A DNA stretch of 64,000 nucleotides from Methylibium sp035762065 (GTDB lineage: Bacteria > Pseudomonadota > Gammaproteobacteria > Burkholderiales > Burkholderiaceae_C), in NCBI RefSeq assembly GCF_035762065.1, contig NZ_DASTPW010000050.1:185797-249796 (forward strand). The letters are read 5' to 3'. The notes beneath the pieces are model-generated. The model did no database searches. It worked only from the letters and a program-made list of their open reading frames with translations, and was not told the DNA's origin. The position numbers and the translations under genes were made by a program. How positions within the stretch are numbered: the stretch's first letter is position 1; every line of letters begins with the position of its first letter. Positions 9,114 through 18,503 of this stretch are shown here, piece after piece.

Positions 9114-10076
9114 ATGCAGGACCTCGACCCCGCCGCCCTCGACTGCCTCGCCGCGCTGGCCGACGAAGGCAGCTTCGAGCGCGCGGCGCAGCGCTTGTCG
9201 ATCACGCAGTCGGCGGTGTCGCAGCGGCTGCGCGGGCTGGAGCAGGCGGTCGGGCAGCTCCTGGTGGTGCGCTCGCGGCCGCTGCGGCTGACCGAGCCCG
9301 GCAAGCTGCTGCTGCGCGCCGCGCGCCAGTGGCAGGCGCTGCGCGCCGACGTCGCGCGCGAACTCGGCGAGAGCCTGCGCGCGCAGGCGCGGCTGGCCAT
9401 CGCGGTGAACGCCGACAGCCTCGCCACCTGGGTGCTGCCGGCGCTCGACGGCGTGGTGCAGCAAGGGCTGGCGGATGCGGCCCGGGACGGCCTCGGCCTC
9501 GAGCTCGTCGTCGACGACCAGGACTTCACCCACGAGTGGCTGCGCCAGGGCCAGGTGCTCGGCTGCGTCTCCACGGTCAGCAAGCCGCTGCGCGGCTGCA
9601 CGCTGACGGCACTCGGCGCGATGCGCTACATCGCGGTCGCAAGCCCCGGCTTCGTCGAACGGCGGCTCGGCGGCGATGCCGCGGGCGGGCTCGACGCGCA
9701 CAACTTCGCCGCGATGCCCTTCATCGTCTTCAACCGCAAGGACGACATGCAGGCGCTTTGGGTCGAGCGCGCCTTCGGCGTCCGCAAGCCGCGGCTCGAC
9801 GAGCGCTACGTGCCGTCGTCCGAGGCCTATGTGCGCGCGGTGGCGATGGGCTGGGGCATCGGCGTGGTGCCCGAGCTGCAGGTGCGCGAGGCGCTCGCCC
9901 GCGGCGAGCTGCTGGCGTTGCGGCCGGAGGTGGGCGTCGAGGTGGCGCTGCACTGGCATCAGTGGAAGCTCGGTGCGCAGGCGGCGGCCGGCGCCGATGC
10001 CCGACCGGCGTCGGCCGCGCTGGACCGCGTCGGCGCGGCGCTGGTCGCCGGGGCACGGCGCGCGCTGGGGCCTTAG
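9114..10076 (+). CDS. argP: ArgP/IciA-type LysR regulator of amino-acid export
   Basis: A 320-residue LysR-family protein. The first 60 residues ('LAALADEGSFERAAQRLSI', 'TQSAVSQRLRGLEQAVGQLL') are close to the ArgP/IciA subfamily. The effector domain contains 'VAVNADSLATWVLPAL'-like and 'HEWLRQGQVLGCVST' segments that are also subfamily-typical. ArgP senses arginine and lysine and activates the divergent exporter gene argO. The ATG at 9114 has no good ribosome site. The PhoD gene starts 24 bases after its stop. Confidence 0.9.
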   Translation: MQDLDPAALDCLAALADEGSFERAAQRLSITQSAVSQRLRGLEQAVGQLLVVRSRPLRLTEPGKLLLRAARQWQALRADVARELGESLRAQARLAIAVNADSLATWVLPALDGVVQQGLADAARDGLGLELVVDDQDFTHEWLRQGQVLGCVSTVSKPLRGCTLTALGAMRYIAVASPGFVERRLGGDAAGGLDAHNFAAMPFIVFNRKDDMQALWVERAFGVRKPRLDERYVPSSEAYVRAVAMGWGIGVVPELQVREALARGELLALRPEVGVEVALHWHQWKLGAQAAAGADARPASAALDRVGAALVAGARRALGP

Positions 10077-10099
10077 AACCGCTCGGCACAATCGCGCCG

Positions 10100-11677
10100 A
10101 TGCTGCGTCGCGACTTTCTGGTGACCGCGGGTCGCCAGGCCGCGGCCCTCGCGCTCGGTGCCTTGTTCGCCCGCCGCGTCGGCGGCGACTCGACGGTGAT
10201 CGAGCGCTACAGCGCCTGGGACGACCCCTTCAAGCTCGGCGTCGCCAGCGGCATGCCGGGGCCCGACAGCGTCGTGCTGTGGACGCGGCTGGCACCGCGC
10301 CCGCGCGAGCCGCTCGGCGGCCTGCCCGATGCGCCGGTGCCGGTGCGCTGGGAGCTGGCCGAGGACGAGCATTTCTCGAAGGGCTTCCGCACCGGCGAGA
10401 CGCTTGCGCGGCCCGAGCACGCGCACAGCGTGCACGTCGAGGTCGAGGGCCTGGCGAGCGACCGCCGCTGGTTCTATCGCTTCCACGCGGGTGCGGCGAC
10501 CAGCCCGCTCGGGCGCACCCGCACCGCGCCGGCGGCCGACGCGCCCGCCGGCCGGCTGCGGCTCGCGCTCGCCTCGTGCCAGCACTACGAGCAGGGCGAG
10601 TTCGCGGTGCATCGGGAGATCGCCGAGCGCGACCTCGACCTCGTGCTGTTCGTCGGCGACTACATCTACGAGTCGAGCAATCCGCGCCTGCTGGTGCGCG
10701 CGCACGAGGCGCTGCGCCCGCTCGATCTGGCCGCCTACCGCCAGCGCCACGTCACCTACAAGTTGGACGCGAACCTGCGCGCCTGCCATGCCGCGCACCC
10801 TTGGCTGCTGACCTGGGACGACCACGAGGTCGAGAACGACTACGCCGGGCTCGCGCCGGCCGATGTAAAGGCCTCGGCCGAGGACTTCGCGTCGACGCGC
10901 GCCGCCGCCTACAAGGCCTATTTCGAGCACCTGCCGGTGTCGCCGAAGCTGCTCGGCGATGCGCGCAGCCCGCGCATCCACGCGCAGCACCGCTGGGGCC
11001 GGCTGGCCGAGCTGTGGACGCTCGATGGCCGCCAGTACAAGAACCCGCAGGCCTGCAACGCGCCGGGCCGCGCCGGCGGCCGCGTGCTCGGCGCCTGCGC
11101 GGAGCTCGACGACGCGGGCCGCACGATGCTCGGCGCCGAGCAGGAGGCCTGGATCGCCGCGCAGCTCGCGGCGAGCGAACGGCCGTGGCGCCTGATCGGC
11201 CAGGGCACGCAGATCGCGCGTGGCGGCATCGAGACGCCGCTCGGCCGCAGCATCTTCAGCGACGGCTGGGACGGTTATCCGCATGCGCGGCAGCGGCTGC
11301 TCGCGGCGATCGCCGCGAGCGCGGCGCGCGGCGGCAACGTCGTCTGCCTCGGCGGCGACGTGCACCGGCACGTCGTCGCCGCGCTCCGCGCCGAGGCGGA
11401 CGACGAGCGCACGCCGATCGTCGCGGCCGAACTGGTCACGACCTCGGTGACGTCGCGCGGCCTGTCCGAGAACACCGCCGCGCTGCTGCGCCGGCAGAAC
11501 GCCGATCTGCTGCATGCGCGCGGCGACGAGCGCGGCTATGTCGCGATCGAGCTGACGCCGCAACGGCTGCAGGCCGACCTGCGCGCCACCGCGTTCCCGG
11601 TCGTGGCCGACGCGAAGCTGCACAGCCAGGCGAAGTACGTCGTCGAGGCCGGCCAGCCCAAGCCGCAGCGCGACTGA
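10100..11677 (+). CDS. phoD: Tat-exported PhoD-like alkaline phosphatase/phosphodiesterase
   Basis: A 525-residue metallophosphoesterase of the PhoD family. The N-terminus 'MLRRDFLVTAGRQAAALALG' is a twin-arginine (Tat) signal, so the enzyme folds with its metals in the cytoplasm and acts in the periplasm on phosphomonoesters or diesters. Mature-domain hallmarks are 'FKLGVASGMPGPDSVVLWTR' near residue 36, 'RLALASCQHYEQGEF' near 155, 'VLFVGDYIYES' near 182, 'LTWDDHEVENDYAG' near 235 and 'VVCLGGDVHRHVVAA' near 414, which carry the metal ligands. It follows argP closely but is functionally unrelated to it. No Pho box was recognised upstream. Confidence 0.9.
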   Translation: MLRRDFLVTAGRQAAALALGALFARRVGGDSTVIERYSAWDDPFKLGVASGMPGPDSVVLWTRLAPRPREPLGGLPDAPVPVRWELAEDEHFSKGFRTGETLARPEHAHSVHVEVEGLASDRRWFYRFHAGAATSPLGRTRTAPAADAPAGRLRLALASCQHYEQGEFAVHREIAERDLDLVLFVGDYIYESSNPRLLVRAHEALRPLDLAAYRQRHVTYKLDANLRACHAAHPWLLTWDDHEVENDYAGLAPADVKASAEDFASTRAAAYKAYFEHLPVSPKLLGDARSPRIHAQHRWGRLAELWTLDGRQYKNPQACNAPGRAGGRVLGACAELDDAGRTMLGAEQEAWIAAQLAASERPWRLIGQGTQIARGGIETPLGRSIFSDGWDGYPHARQRLLAAIAASAARGGNVVCLGGDVHRHVVAALRAEADDERTPIVAAELVTTSVTSRGLSENTAALLRRQNADLLHARGDERGYVAIELTPQRLQADLRATAFPVVADAKLHSQAKYVVEAGQPKPQRD

Positions 11678-11763
11678 GGCGCGCGCCGCGGCCCAGCAAT
11701 TGATCGACGAAGCCCGCGCTGTTCCGCCGTTTCGGCGGCCGGGCGCCCCCGCAGACTGACGCC

Positions 11764-11943
11764 ATGGCACTCGGCACGACCTGGCAACGATGGATGCGGC
11801 GCCTGCGCCTCGCGCGCCGGTCGCCGCACCGCGTGCCGGCCGCGAAGCCCCTGCCCGACCCGGCGGACTGCGGGACGGCCTGGGGTCTGGAACTGACGGT
11901 GCCGAAGCCGCCGGGCCGCCCGCAAGGCCCGCGACGCCGCTGA
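11764..11943 (+). CDS. Possible small basic protein, 59 residues
   Basis: An ATG at 11764 opens a 59-residue frame with a very basic N-terminal half ('WMRRLRLARRSPHRV') and a Cys-containing middle ('DPADCGTAWGLELTV') before a Pro/Arg tail. There is no convincing ribosome site. The frame could be chance in such GC-rich DNA. In its favour, it sits in an otherwise empty 379-base gap and ends cleanly. The rest of the gap holds a 6-bp hairpin with a TTT loop (11724-11738) and nothing else I recognise. Confidence 0.3.
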   Translation: MALGTTWQRWMRRLRLARRSPHRVPAAKPLPDPADCGTAWGLELTVPKPPGRPQGPRRR

Positions 11944-12056
11944 GCCGCACCGGCATCGACCTCGGCTGACGGGCGTGCGATGCAGGCCGGCCGCCGGCCT
12001 CGCACGCGCGCCACTCGCGCCTCGGCGGCGGATCACGCGCCGCAGTTAGTCGCGCC

Positions 12057-13001
12057 TCACGCGGCGTCGATCACCCGCCCGTCCTGCTCCCGCAAGGCGC
12101 CCGAACCCACCAGCTCGCCGAGCAGTTGCTCGCCCCAGGCCCGCGGGCTCGGCGCGGCCGCCGGCCCGATGCGCCGCCAGACGGTCAGCAGCAGCGGCGT
12201 CGCCGCCACCCAGTCGAGCAGCGCTTCGCGTTCCATCGCGCGCTCCTCCATCAAGTGATACTTGACCAGCACCCGGGCCGCATGGCGTGCGTGCCGCAGC
12301 GGCTCGGCGCGCCAGAGCGCAAGCCGCTGACGGGCGCGGGCGAGCGCGTCGGCCACGTCGTCGAAGGGCGCACCGTGGCCGGGGATCACGAGCACCGGCT
12401 CGAGCCGCTCGATCGCGTCGAGCGCCGCCGCCGCCTCGTCGAAGGCCTCGGCGCCCTCCAGCTCGGGGAAGACGACGCCGAAGCCGTTGCGCCAGAGCGC
12501 GTCGGCCGAGATCAGCACGCCGTGCCGCGCGTCGAACAGCATCACCGCGTCGGGGTCGTGGCCGCGCGCTTCGATCACGTCCCAGCGGCGCCCGCCCACC
12601 GCGACCGGCCGGTCGGGCTCCAGCCGGCCTCGCGCCGCGAAGCGCGGGCAGCGCTGGCCGGTCGAGCGGTAGCTCAGGCGCGCTTCGTCCCAGGTGTTCA
12701 CCGCGTCGAAGCTGCCGGCCGGCACGTCGACCGGCAGGCCGGGAAACGCCGCCTGCAGCGCGGCGTTGCCGCCGCAATGGTCGGAGTGCAGGTGCGTGTT
12801 GACGATGCGCGCGAGCGGCTCGTCGCCCAGGGCGCGCCGCACCAGCGCGACGGTCTGCTCAGCGTGGGTGCAGTGGCTGCTGTCGACCAGCGTGGCGCCT
12901 TCGTCGCGATCGGCGCCGTGCAGCAGCACGTCGTTCGACGACAGCCAGCCGCGCTCGAACACCGTGAGGCCCTGCAGTCCGGGATGCCGCGTCGCGTCCA
13001 T
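12057..13001 (-). CDS. Metallo-beta-lactamase-fold hydrolase
   Basis: A 314-residue MBL-fold protein. The zinc-binding motif reads 'NTHLHSDHCGG' with His70, His72, Asp74 and His75, and later ligands are seen in 'ARGHDPDAVMLFD' and 'VIPGHGAPF'. There is no signal peptide, so it should be cytoplasmic, like the glyoxalase II and quorum-quenching branches of the family and unlike secreted beta-lactamases. The C-terminal 80 residues are helical, as in SoxH-like or flavodiiron-related hydrolases. It is transcribed alone, divergent from the HNH gene. The substrate is unknown. Confidence 0.83.
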   Translation of the reverse strand: MDATRHPGLQGLTVFERGWLSSNDVLLHGADRDEGATLVDSSHCTHAEQTVALVRRALGDEPLARIVNTHLHSDHCGGNAALQAAFPGLPVDVPAGSFDAVNTWDEARLSYRSTGQRCPRFAARGRLEPDRPVAVGGRRWDVIEARGHDPDAVMLFDARHGVLISADALWRNGFGVVFPELEGAEAFDEAAAALDAIERLEPVLVIPGHGAPFDDVADALARARQRLALWRAEPLRHARHAARVLVKYHLMEERAMEREALLDWVAATPLLLTVWRRIGPAAAPSPRAWGEQLLGELVGSGALREQDGRVIDAA

Positions 13002-13080
13002 GCGAGGCGACTCTAGCGCTCGCCCTGTCTTGAGAGCTTCGCGAGCGCTGCACTATCCTCCGCCGCGAGGAGTTTGGTGC

Positions 13081-13638
13081 ATGGACGTGCTGCAACTCGA
13101 CATCTCCGGCCGACCGCAGGCCTGGATCTCCGCGAAGGAAGCCGCGGTGCTCTACGCGAGCGACGGCGTCGCGTGGACGCTCGGCGACGCGCAACTGGTG
13201 CTGCGCGGCGGCATCCAGCGGCGCACCGGGCTGCAGTCGCGCATCGAGGTGCATTCGATCATCGCGGTGCGCGGCAGCGTCCCGAGCCGCGCGTGGCGGC
13301 AGACGCCGGCGCTGTCGAACCCGAAGCTGTTCTCGCGCGACCGCCACGTCTGTGCGTACTGCGGCGGCCGTTTCGACTTCGACGAACTGACCCGCGAGCA
13401 CATCCAGCCCACCTCGCGCGGCGGGCTCGACAGCTGGATGAACTGCATCACCGCCTGCCGGTCGTGCAACGGCCACAAGGGCAACCGCACGCCGGAGGAG
13501 GCACGCATGAGCCTGCTGTACCTGCCTTACGTGCCGAGCCTGCACGAGGACATGATCCTGCGCGGGCGCCGCATCCTGATTGACCAGATGGAGTTCCTGC
13601 TCGCGAGCGTGCCGCGCTCGAGCCGCCTGCACGGCTGA
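13081..13638 (+). CDS. HNH endonuclease (RRXRR/Group-II-like family)
   Basis: A 185-residue protein whose C-terminal half is an HNH nuclease with a structural zinc site. Its features are 'CAYCGGRF' (Cys91, Cys94), 'LTREHIQPTSRGG' (His107), 'SWMNCITACRSCN' (Asn121, Cys126, Cys129) and 'HKGNRTPEEA'. The N-terminal 80 residues are conserved in stand-alone HNH proteins found in many proteobacterial chromosomes. No restriction, toxin or phage genes are nearby, so a housekeeping or DNA-processing role is more likely than restriction. The ATG at 13081 fits the start of family similarity; an upstream extension is rejected because it overlaps the divergent hydrolase. Confidence 0.85.
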   Translation: MDVLQLDISGRPQAWISAKEAAVLYASDGVAWTLGDAQLVLRGGIQRRTGLQSRIEVHSIIAVRGSVPSRAWRQTPALSNPKLFSRDRHVCAYCGGRFDFDELTREHIQPTSRGGLDSWMNCITACRSCNGHKGNRTPEEARMSLLYLPYVPSLHEDMILRGRRILIDQMEFLLASVPRSSRLHG

Positions 13639-13704
13639 CGCCGGCGCGCGGCCGCGCCGGCGTCCGAGCCCGGCCGGCGCGGATCGTGCCGCGAAGCTCT
13701 CACC

Positions 13705-14301
13705 ATGGCCGACTGGATCGTTTCCTTCATCGAGCAATACGGCTACCTCGGCATCGCGGCGTTGATGCTCGCCGAGAACCTGTTTCCGCCGATTCCTTCC
13801 GAACTCATCATGCCGTTCGCGGGCTTCGTCGCGGCCCGCGGCGATCTGAGCCTGGCCGGGGTGATCGGTGCCGGCGTCGTCGGCACGGTGGTCGGCGCGC
13901 TGCCCTGGTACGGCGCGGGGCGGGCGGTGGGCAGCGAGCGGCTCGAGCGCTGGGCCGAGCGGCACGGGCGCTGGCTCACCGTCTCGGCCGAGGACCTGCG
14001 CCGGGCCGAGCGATGGTTCGAGCGCCATGGCGCCGCGGCCGTCGCCTTCGGCCGGCTGGTGCCGGCGGTGCGCAGCGTCATCTCGGCACCCGCGGGCGTG
14101 GCGCGCATGCCGCTGCACCGCTTCCTGGTCTGGACGACCGCCGGCAGCGCCGTCTGGGTCACCGTCCTGACCACGCTGGGCCTGATGCTCGAGGGCCGCT
14201 ACGAGCAGGTCGAGCACTGGCTGAACCCGGTGGCCACCGGCGTCGTGCTGCTGGCGGGCGCGGTCTACCTGTTCCGGCTGCTGCGCGCGCGGCGCGGCTG
14301 A
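13705..14301 (+). CDS. DedA-family membrane protein
   Basis: A 198-residue inner-membrane protein of the DedA (SNARE-associated/VTT) family, members of which act in lipid (undecaprenyl phosphate or phosphatidylethanolamine) translocation and envelope homeostasis. The signature 'AENLFPPIPSELIMPFAG' is near residue 30. The second conserved block is 'AAAVAFGRLVPAVRSVISAPAGVARM', including the family Phe-x-Arg-hydrophobic-x-Pro element. Several hydrophobic helices follow. The groESL promoter begins 30 bases after its stop, so it is a separate transcript. Confidence 0.9.
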   Translation: MADWIVSFIEQYGYLGIAALMLAENLFPPIPSELIMPFAGFVAARGDLSLAGVIGAGVVGTVVGALPWYGAGRAVGSERLERWAERHGRWLTVSAEDLRRAERWFERHGAAAVAFGRLVPAVRSVISAPAGVARMPLHRFLVWTTAGSAVWVTVLTTLGLMLEGRYEQVEHWLNPVATGVVLLAGAVYLFRLLRARRG

Positions 14302-14330
14302 GCGCTCGGTGCGCATCGCCGCGCATGCCC

Positions 14331-14359
14331 CTTGAAACGTCAAGACCGGCCCCTATACT
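14331..14359 (+). promoter_or_regulatory. Overlapping sigma-32 and sigma-70 promoters of groESL
   Basis: CTTGAAA (14331-14337), a 12-base spacer and CCCCTATA (14350-14357) match the heat-shock sigma-32 promoter. Within the same DNA TTGAAA (14332-14337), a 16-base spacer and TATACT (14354-14359) match a housekeeping promoter. Both would start transcription a few bases before or at the CIRCE element. Confidence 0.75.
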
Positions 14360-14367
14360 CTCGGCTA

Positions 14368-14394
14368 CTAGCACTCCTTGACGTGGAGTGCTAA
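14368..14394. promoter_or_regulatory. CIRCE operator (HrcA binding site)
   Basis: CTAGCACTC, a 9-base spacer and GAGTGCTAA form the classic CIRCE inverted repeat; only the first base departs from the TTAGCACTC consensus. It sits at the predicted transcription start of groES, where the HrcA repressor blocks initiation until heat shock. Confidence 0.93.
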
Positions 14395-14499
14395 CGGCGC
14401 GAGACCGGTTCCACCGGCCGCGGCCGGATCTTCGCGGCGGCGCCTCTCGAGCGCCGCCTCGTTTTCGTCGGACCCTCAATCGCCTCTGAAGGAGAAGCC

Positions 14500-14790
14500 A
14501 TGAAACTTCGCCCCTTGCACGACCGCGTGATCGTCAAGCGCCTCGAACAGGAAACCAAGACCGCCTCCGGCATCGTCATCCCCGACAACGCCGCCGAGAA
14601 GCCCGATCAGGGCGAAGTGCTGGCGGTCGGCCCGGGCAAGCGCAACGAGAAGGGCGATTTCGTGGCCTTGAACGTCAAGGTCGGTGACCGCGTGCTGTTC
14701 GGCAAGTACAGCGGCCAGGCCGTCAAGGTCGATGGCGACGAACTGATGGTGATGCGCGAGGAAGACCTCTTCGCGGTCGTCGACAAGTGA
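14500..14790 (+). CDS. groES: GroES co-chaperonin (10 kDa)
   Basis: A 96-residue co-chaperonin that caps the GroEL cylinder. It begins 'MKLRPLHDRVIVKRLEQE', has the flexible mobile loop 'ETKTASGIVIPDNAAEKP' (about residues 16-33) that docks on GroEL, and ends with the 'DELMVMREEDLFAVVD' strand. GAAGGAGAAGCC precedes the ATG at 14500. It is the first gene of the heat-shock operon behind the CIRCE operator. A 125-base spacer, longer than the E. coli one, separates it from groEL. Confidence 0.98.
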   Translation: MKLRPLHDRVIVKRLEQETKTASGIVIPDNAAEKPDQGEVLAVGPGKRNEKGDFVALNVKVGDRVLFGKYSGQAVKVDGDELMVMREEDLFAVVDK

Positions 14791-14876
14791 ACGCCTGGTA
14801 ATTCACTGTCGTCGCGCAGGCTGACTTCGCGCAGCGAGGTCGAGGCCCGATAGGCCGGCCTGCGACACAAGCAATC

Positions 14877-14892
14877 ACCGGCGCAAGCCGGT
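14877..14892 (+). other. GNRA-tetraloop hairpin in the groES-groEL spacer
   Basis: ACCGGC (14877-14882), GCAA loop (14883-14886) and GCCGGT (14887-14892) form a perfect 6-bp stem with a stable GNRA-type tetraloop, ending 23 bases before the groEL ATG and just upstream of its ribosome site. Such a hairpin could protect the downstream mRNA or tune groEL translation. Confidence 0.5.
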
Positions 14893-14915
14893 CAACCCAA
14901 TCTCGGAGAAATCAC

Positions 14916-16562
<1,647 letters not shown>

Positions 16563-16603
16563 CGTCCGCGGGCCGGCTCCGGCCGGCCCACTGCTCCACC
16601 GAA

Positions 16604-16627
16604 GGGCCGCGCGAGCGGCCCTTTTTT
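16604..16627 (+). terminator. Rho-independent terminator after groEL
   Basis: GGGCCGC (16604-16610), loop GCGA and GCGGCCC (16615-16621) form a perfect 7-bp GC stem directly followed by six T residues. It is 42 bases after the groEL stop. Confidence 0.92.
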
Positions 16628-16830
16628 GTTGGCGCTTCGCGACCACGGGAACGGCGCTTGCCGCCATGGCCCGCGGCGCCGATGCCCGGGCTTCGCCGGT
16701 CGAGCGCCGGCCCTGGGCCAGAATGCCTCGCACTTCGAGCGGCGCTTGGGGCCATCGGCCAGGGCCGCATTCCGAGCGGCCCTCGCGCGTCGCGCCCAGC
16801 TGCCCGACACCCGTCTCGGGCTCGATCCGG

Positions 16831-18390
16831 ATGCCTTCAAACAACAAGCTCGCCTCCAGGAAGCTCGCGCTTCTTCTTGTCGCTTCGATCGCTTCGACGA
16901 TCCCCGTTGCCGCGCAGGCCGCGGCGCCGGTGCTGATCGACGGCGCTGAGTTCGGCTTGCGCGACGACCTCGCCTGGCTCGCCGACCGCGGCCGCATCGG
17001 CCTGGGCCTCACCACCTGGCCGCAGCCGCTGGGCGTCATCGAAAAGGCGCTGGATCGCGTGCGGGCCGACGAGCTCGAGGAAGCCGATCGCGACGCACTC
17101 GCGCGTGCGCGCAGCGCCTTGCAGCGGCTGCGCGGCGGCGCCGCGGTCGGCGCGAAGCTCAACACCGCGCGCCATCCGTCGGCCGGCGGCGACGGCGTCG
17201 CGCGCGGCCGCGCCGAGGGCTACGCGCAGATCGCGGGCACCGGCTTGAGCACCGATCCGGCCGAAGCCGAAGGCGCCTCGACCGCCTGGCGGCTGCGCGC
17301 CCGGGCGAGCGAGGGCAGGCTGGCGCGCGATCCTTCGCCGCTCGGGCTGGACGGCAGCTACCTCGCCTGGGGCGGCGATGCGGCGGTGCTGAGCCTCGGC
17401 GCGCTCGACCGCTGGTGGGGCGGCGGCCGAACCACCGGCACGCTGCTGACCGACGCGGCCGCGCCGGTGCCGACGCTGTCGCTGCGCCGGGGCAACGAGG
17501 ACGCGCCGAGCTGGCCCTGGCTCGCGTGGATCGGTCCATGGAGCTACGAGCTGTCGATCGGCCGCATGACGCACTACCAGCCGCGCGGCACGAACCTGAT
17601 CGGCATGCGGCTCGTCGCGCGGCCGATCGAGGGCCTGGAGATCGGCGCCGGCCGCATGATCTATTGGGGCGGCTCGGGCCGTTCGCGCAGCGCCGGATCG
17701 CTGGCCGACGCGGTGCTGGGCCGCTCGAACATCGACGACCCCGCGCTGCAGGGCGACGACCCGAGCAACGAGGTGGCCGGCGTCGATCTGCGCTACACGC
17801 ACGCGTTTCGCGGCTTCAGCCTCGGCGGGCACATGCAGCTGGCCGGCGAGGACGAGGCCGGCTACTTCCCGAGCAAGCAGTTCGCCACCGTCGGCCTGCA
17901 GCTCAAGCATGCGAGCGAGCGCTGGCGCTTCGACTGGTCGCTCGAAGGCACCGACACGCGGCTGAGCTCGCTGTTCGGCCTCGACCGCCAGCGCGGCCTG
18001 TCCGCCTACCAGCACTTCAGCTACACCCAGGGCCACTACCACCAGGGCCTGCCGGTCGGCGCCGCCGTCGGCGGCGGCGGCACGCAGGCGACGCTGATGC
18101 TCGGGCTGGTGCCGGTGGCCGCGCCGGACGAACGCCGCTACGAGCTGCGCCTGTGGCAGGCGGAGGTGTCGCGCAACGGATTCGAGCCGATCAACGCGGC
18201 CTACGGCGTGCCGGGAACGATCCACGGCGCGCTGGTGCAGGCCTCGGGCGAATGGCGCGCGACCAGCCAGCGGCTGCGCTGGAACCTCGGTGTCTCGGTG
18301 CAGGACCGCGGCGGTGACGGCGGCGTCGAGCCGGGACGGCGCCGCGCCGGGCTGGTCGGCTCGATTGAGCTGCCGCTGGGCGGGCGCTGA
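16831..18390 (+). CDS. Wzi-family capsule-assembly-like outer-membrane protein
   Basis: A 519-residue exported protein with a signal peptide ('KLASRKLALLLVASIASTI', cleavage after 'VAAQAAA'). An N-terminal helical segment carries 'FGLRDDLAWLADRGRIGLG' and is followed by many amphipathic beta-strands typical of the Wzi 18-stranded barrel ('LGALDRWWGGG', 'YELSIGRMTHYQPRGTNLIGMRL', 'EIGAGRMIYWGGSG'). In capsule producers Wzi anchors surface polysaccharide. No capsule genes are nearby, so the polymer it serves is unknown. The ATG at 16831 starts the signal peptide but lacks an evident ribosome site. The 200 bases before it after the groEL terminator hold no feature I recognise. Confidence 0.82.
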   Translation: MPSNNKLASRKLALLLVASIASTIPVAAQAAAPVLIDGAEFGLRDDLAWLADRGRIGLGLTTWPQPLGVIEKALDRVRADELEEADRDALARARSALQRLRGGAAVGAKLNTARHPSAGGDGVARGRAEGYAQIAGTGLSTDPAEAEGASTAWRLRARASEGRLARDPSPLGLDGSYLAWGGDAAVLSLGALDRWWGGGRTTGTLLTDAAAPVPTLSLRRGNEDAPSWPWLAWIGPWSYELSIGRMTHYQPRGTNLIGMRLVARPIEGLEIGAGRMIYWGGSGRSRSAGSLADAVLGRSNIDDPALQGDDPSNEVAGVDLRYTHAFRGFSLGGHMQLAGEDEAGYFPSKQFATVGLQLKHASERWRFDWSLEGTDTRLSSLFGLDRQRGLSAYQHFSYTQGHYHQGLPVGAAVGGGGTQATLMLGLVPVAAPDERRYELRLWQAEVSRNGFEPINAAYGVPGTIHGALVQASGEWRATSQRLRWNLGVSVQDRGGDGGVEPGRRRAGLVGSIELPLGGR

Positions 18391-18503
18391 TCTCCCACGC
18401 CCGGCGGAGCCGGGCCGTCGCCGTGCTGCGCAACGAGGGATCGGCAAGCGTCACGTTGGTCTGAGACATTCGCGCCCGCCATGGCTTGACGATGGGGCAC
18501 GCG

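Noticed and set aside
11724..11738. CCGCCG-TTT-CGGCGG hairpin after phoD
   Set aside because: Short stem without T-run; noted within the small-ORF entry but not called as a terminator.
13081..13638. HNH gene as part of a restriction or anti-phage island
   Set aside because: Neighbours are housekeeping genes (hydrolase, DedA, groESL) and no methylase, helicase or defence gene is nearby.
18400..18414. CCCGGC-GGA-GCCGGG hairpin after the Wzi-like gene
   Set aside because: No T-run follows and such stems are frequent by chance at this GC content, so I do not call a terminator.
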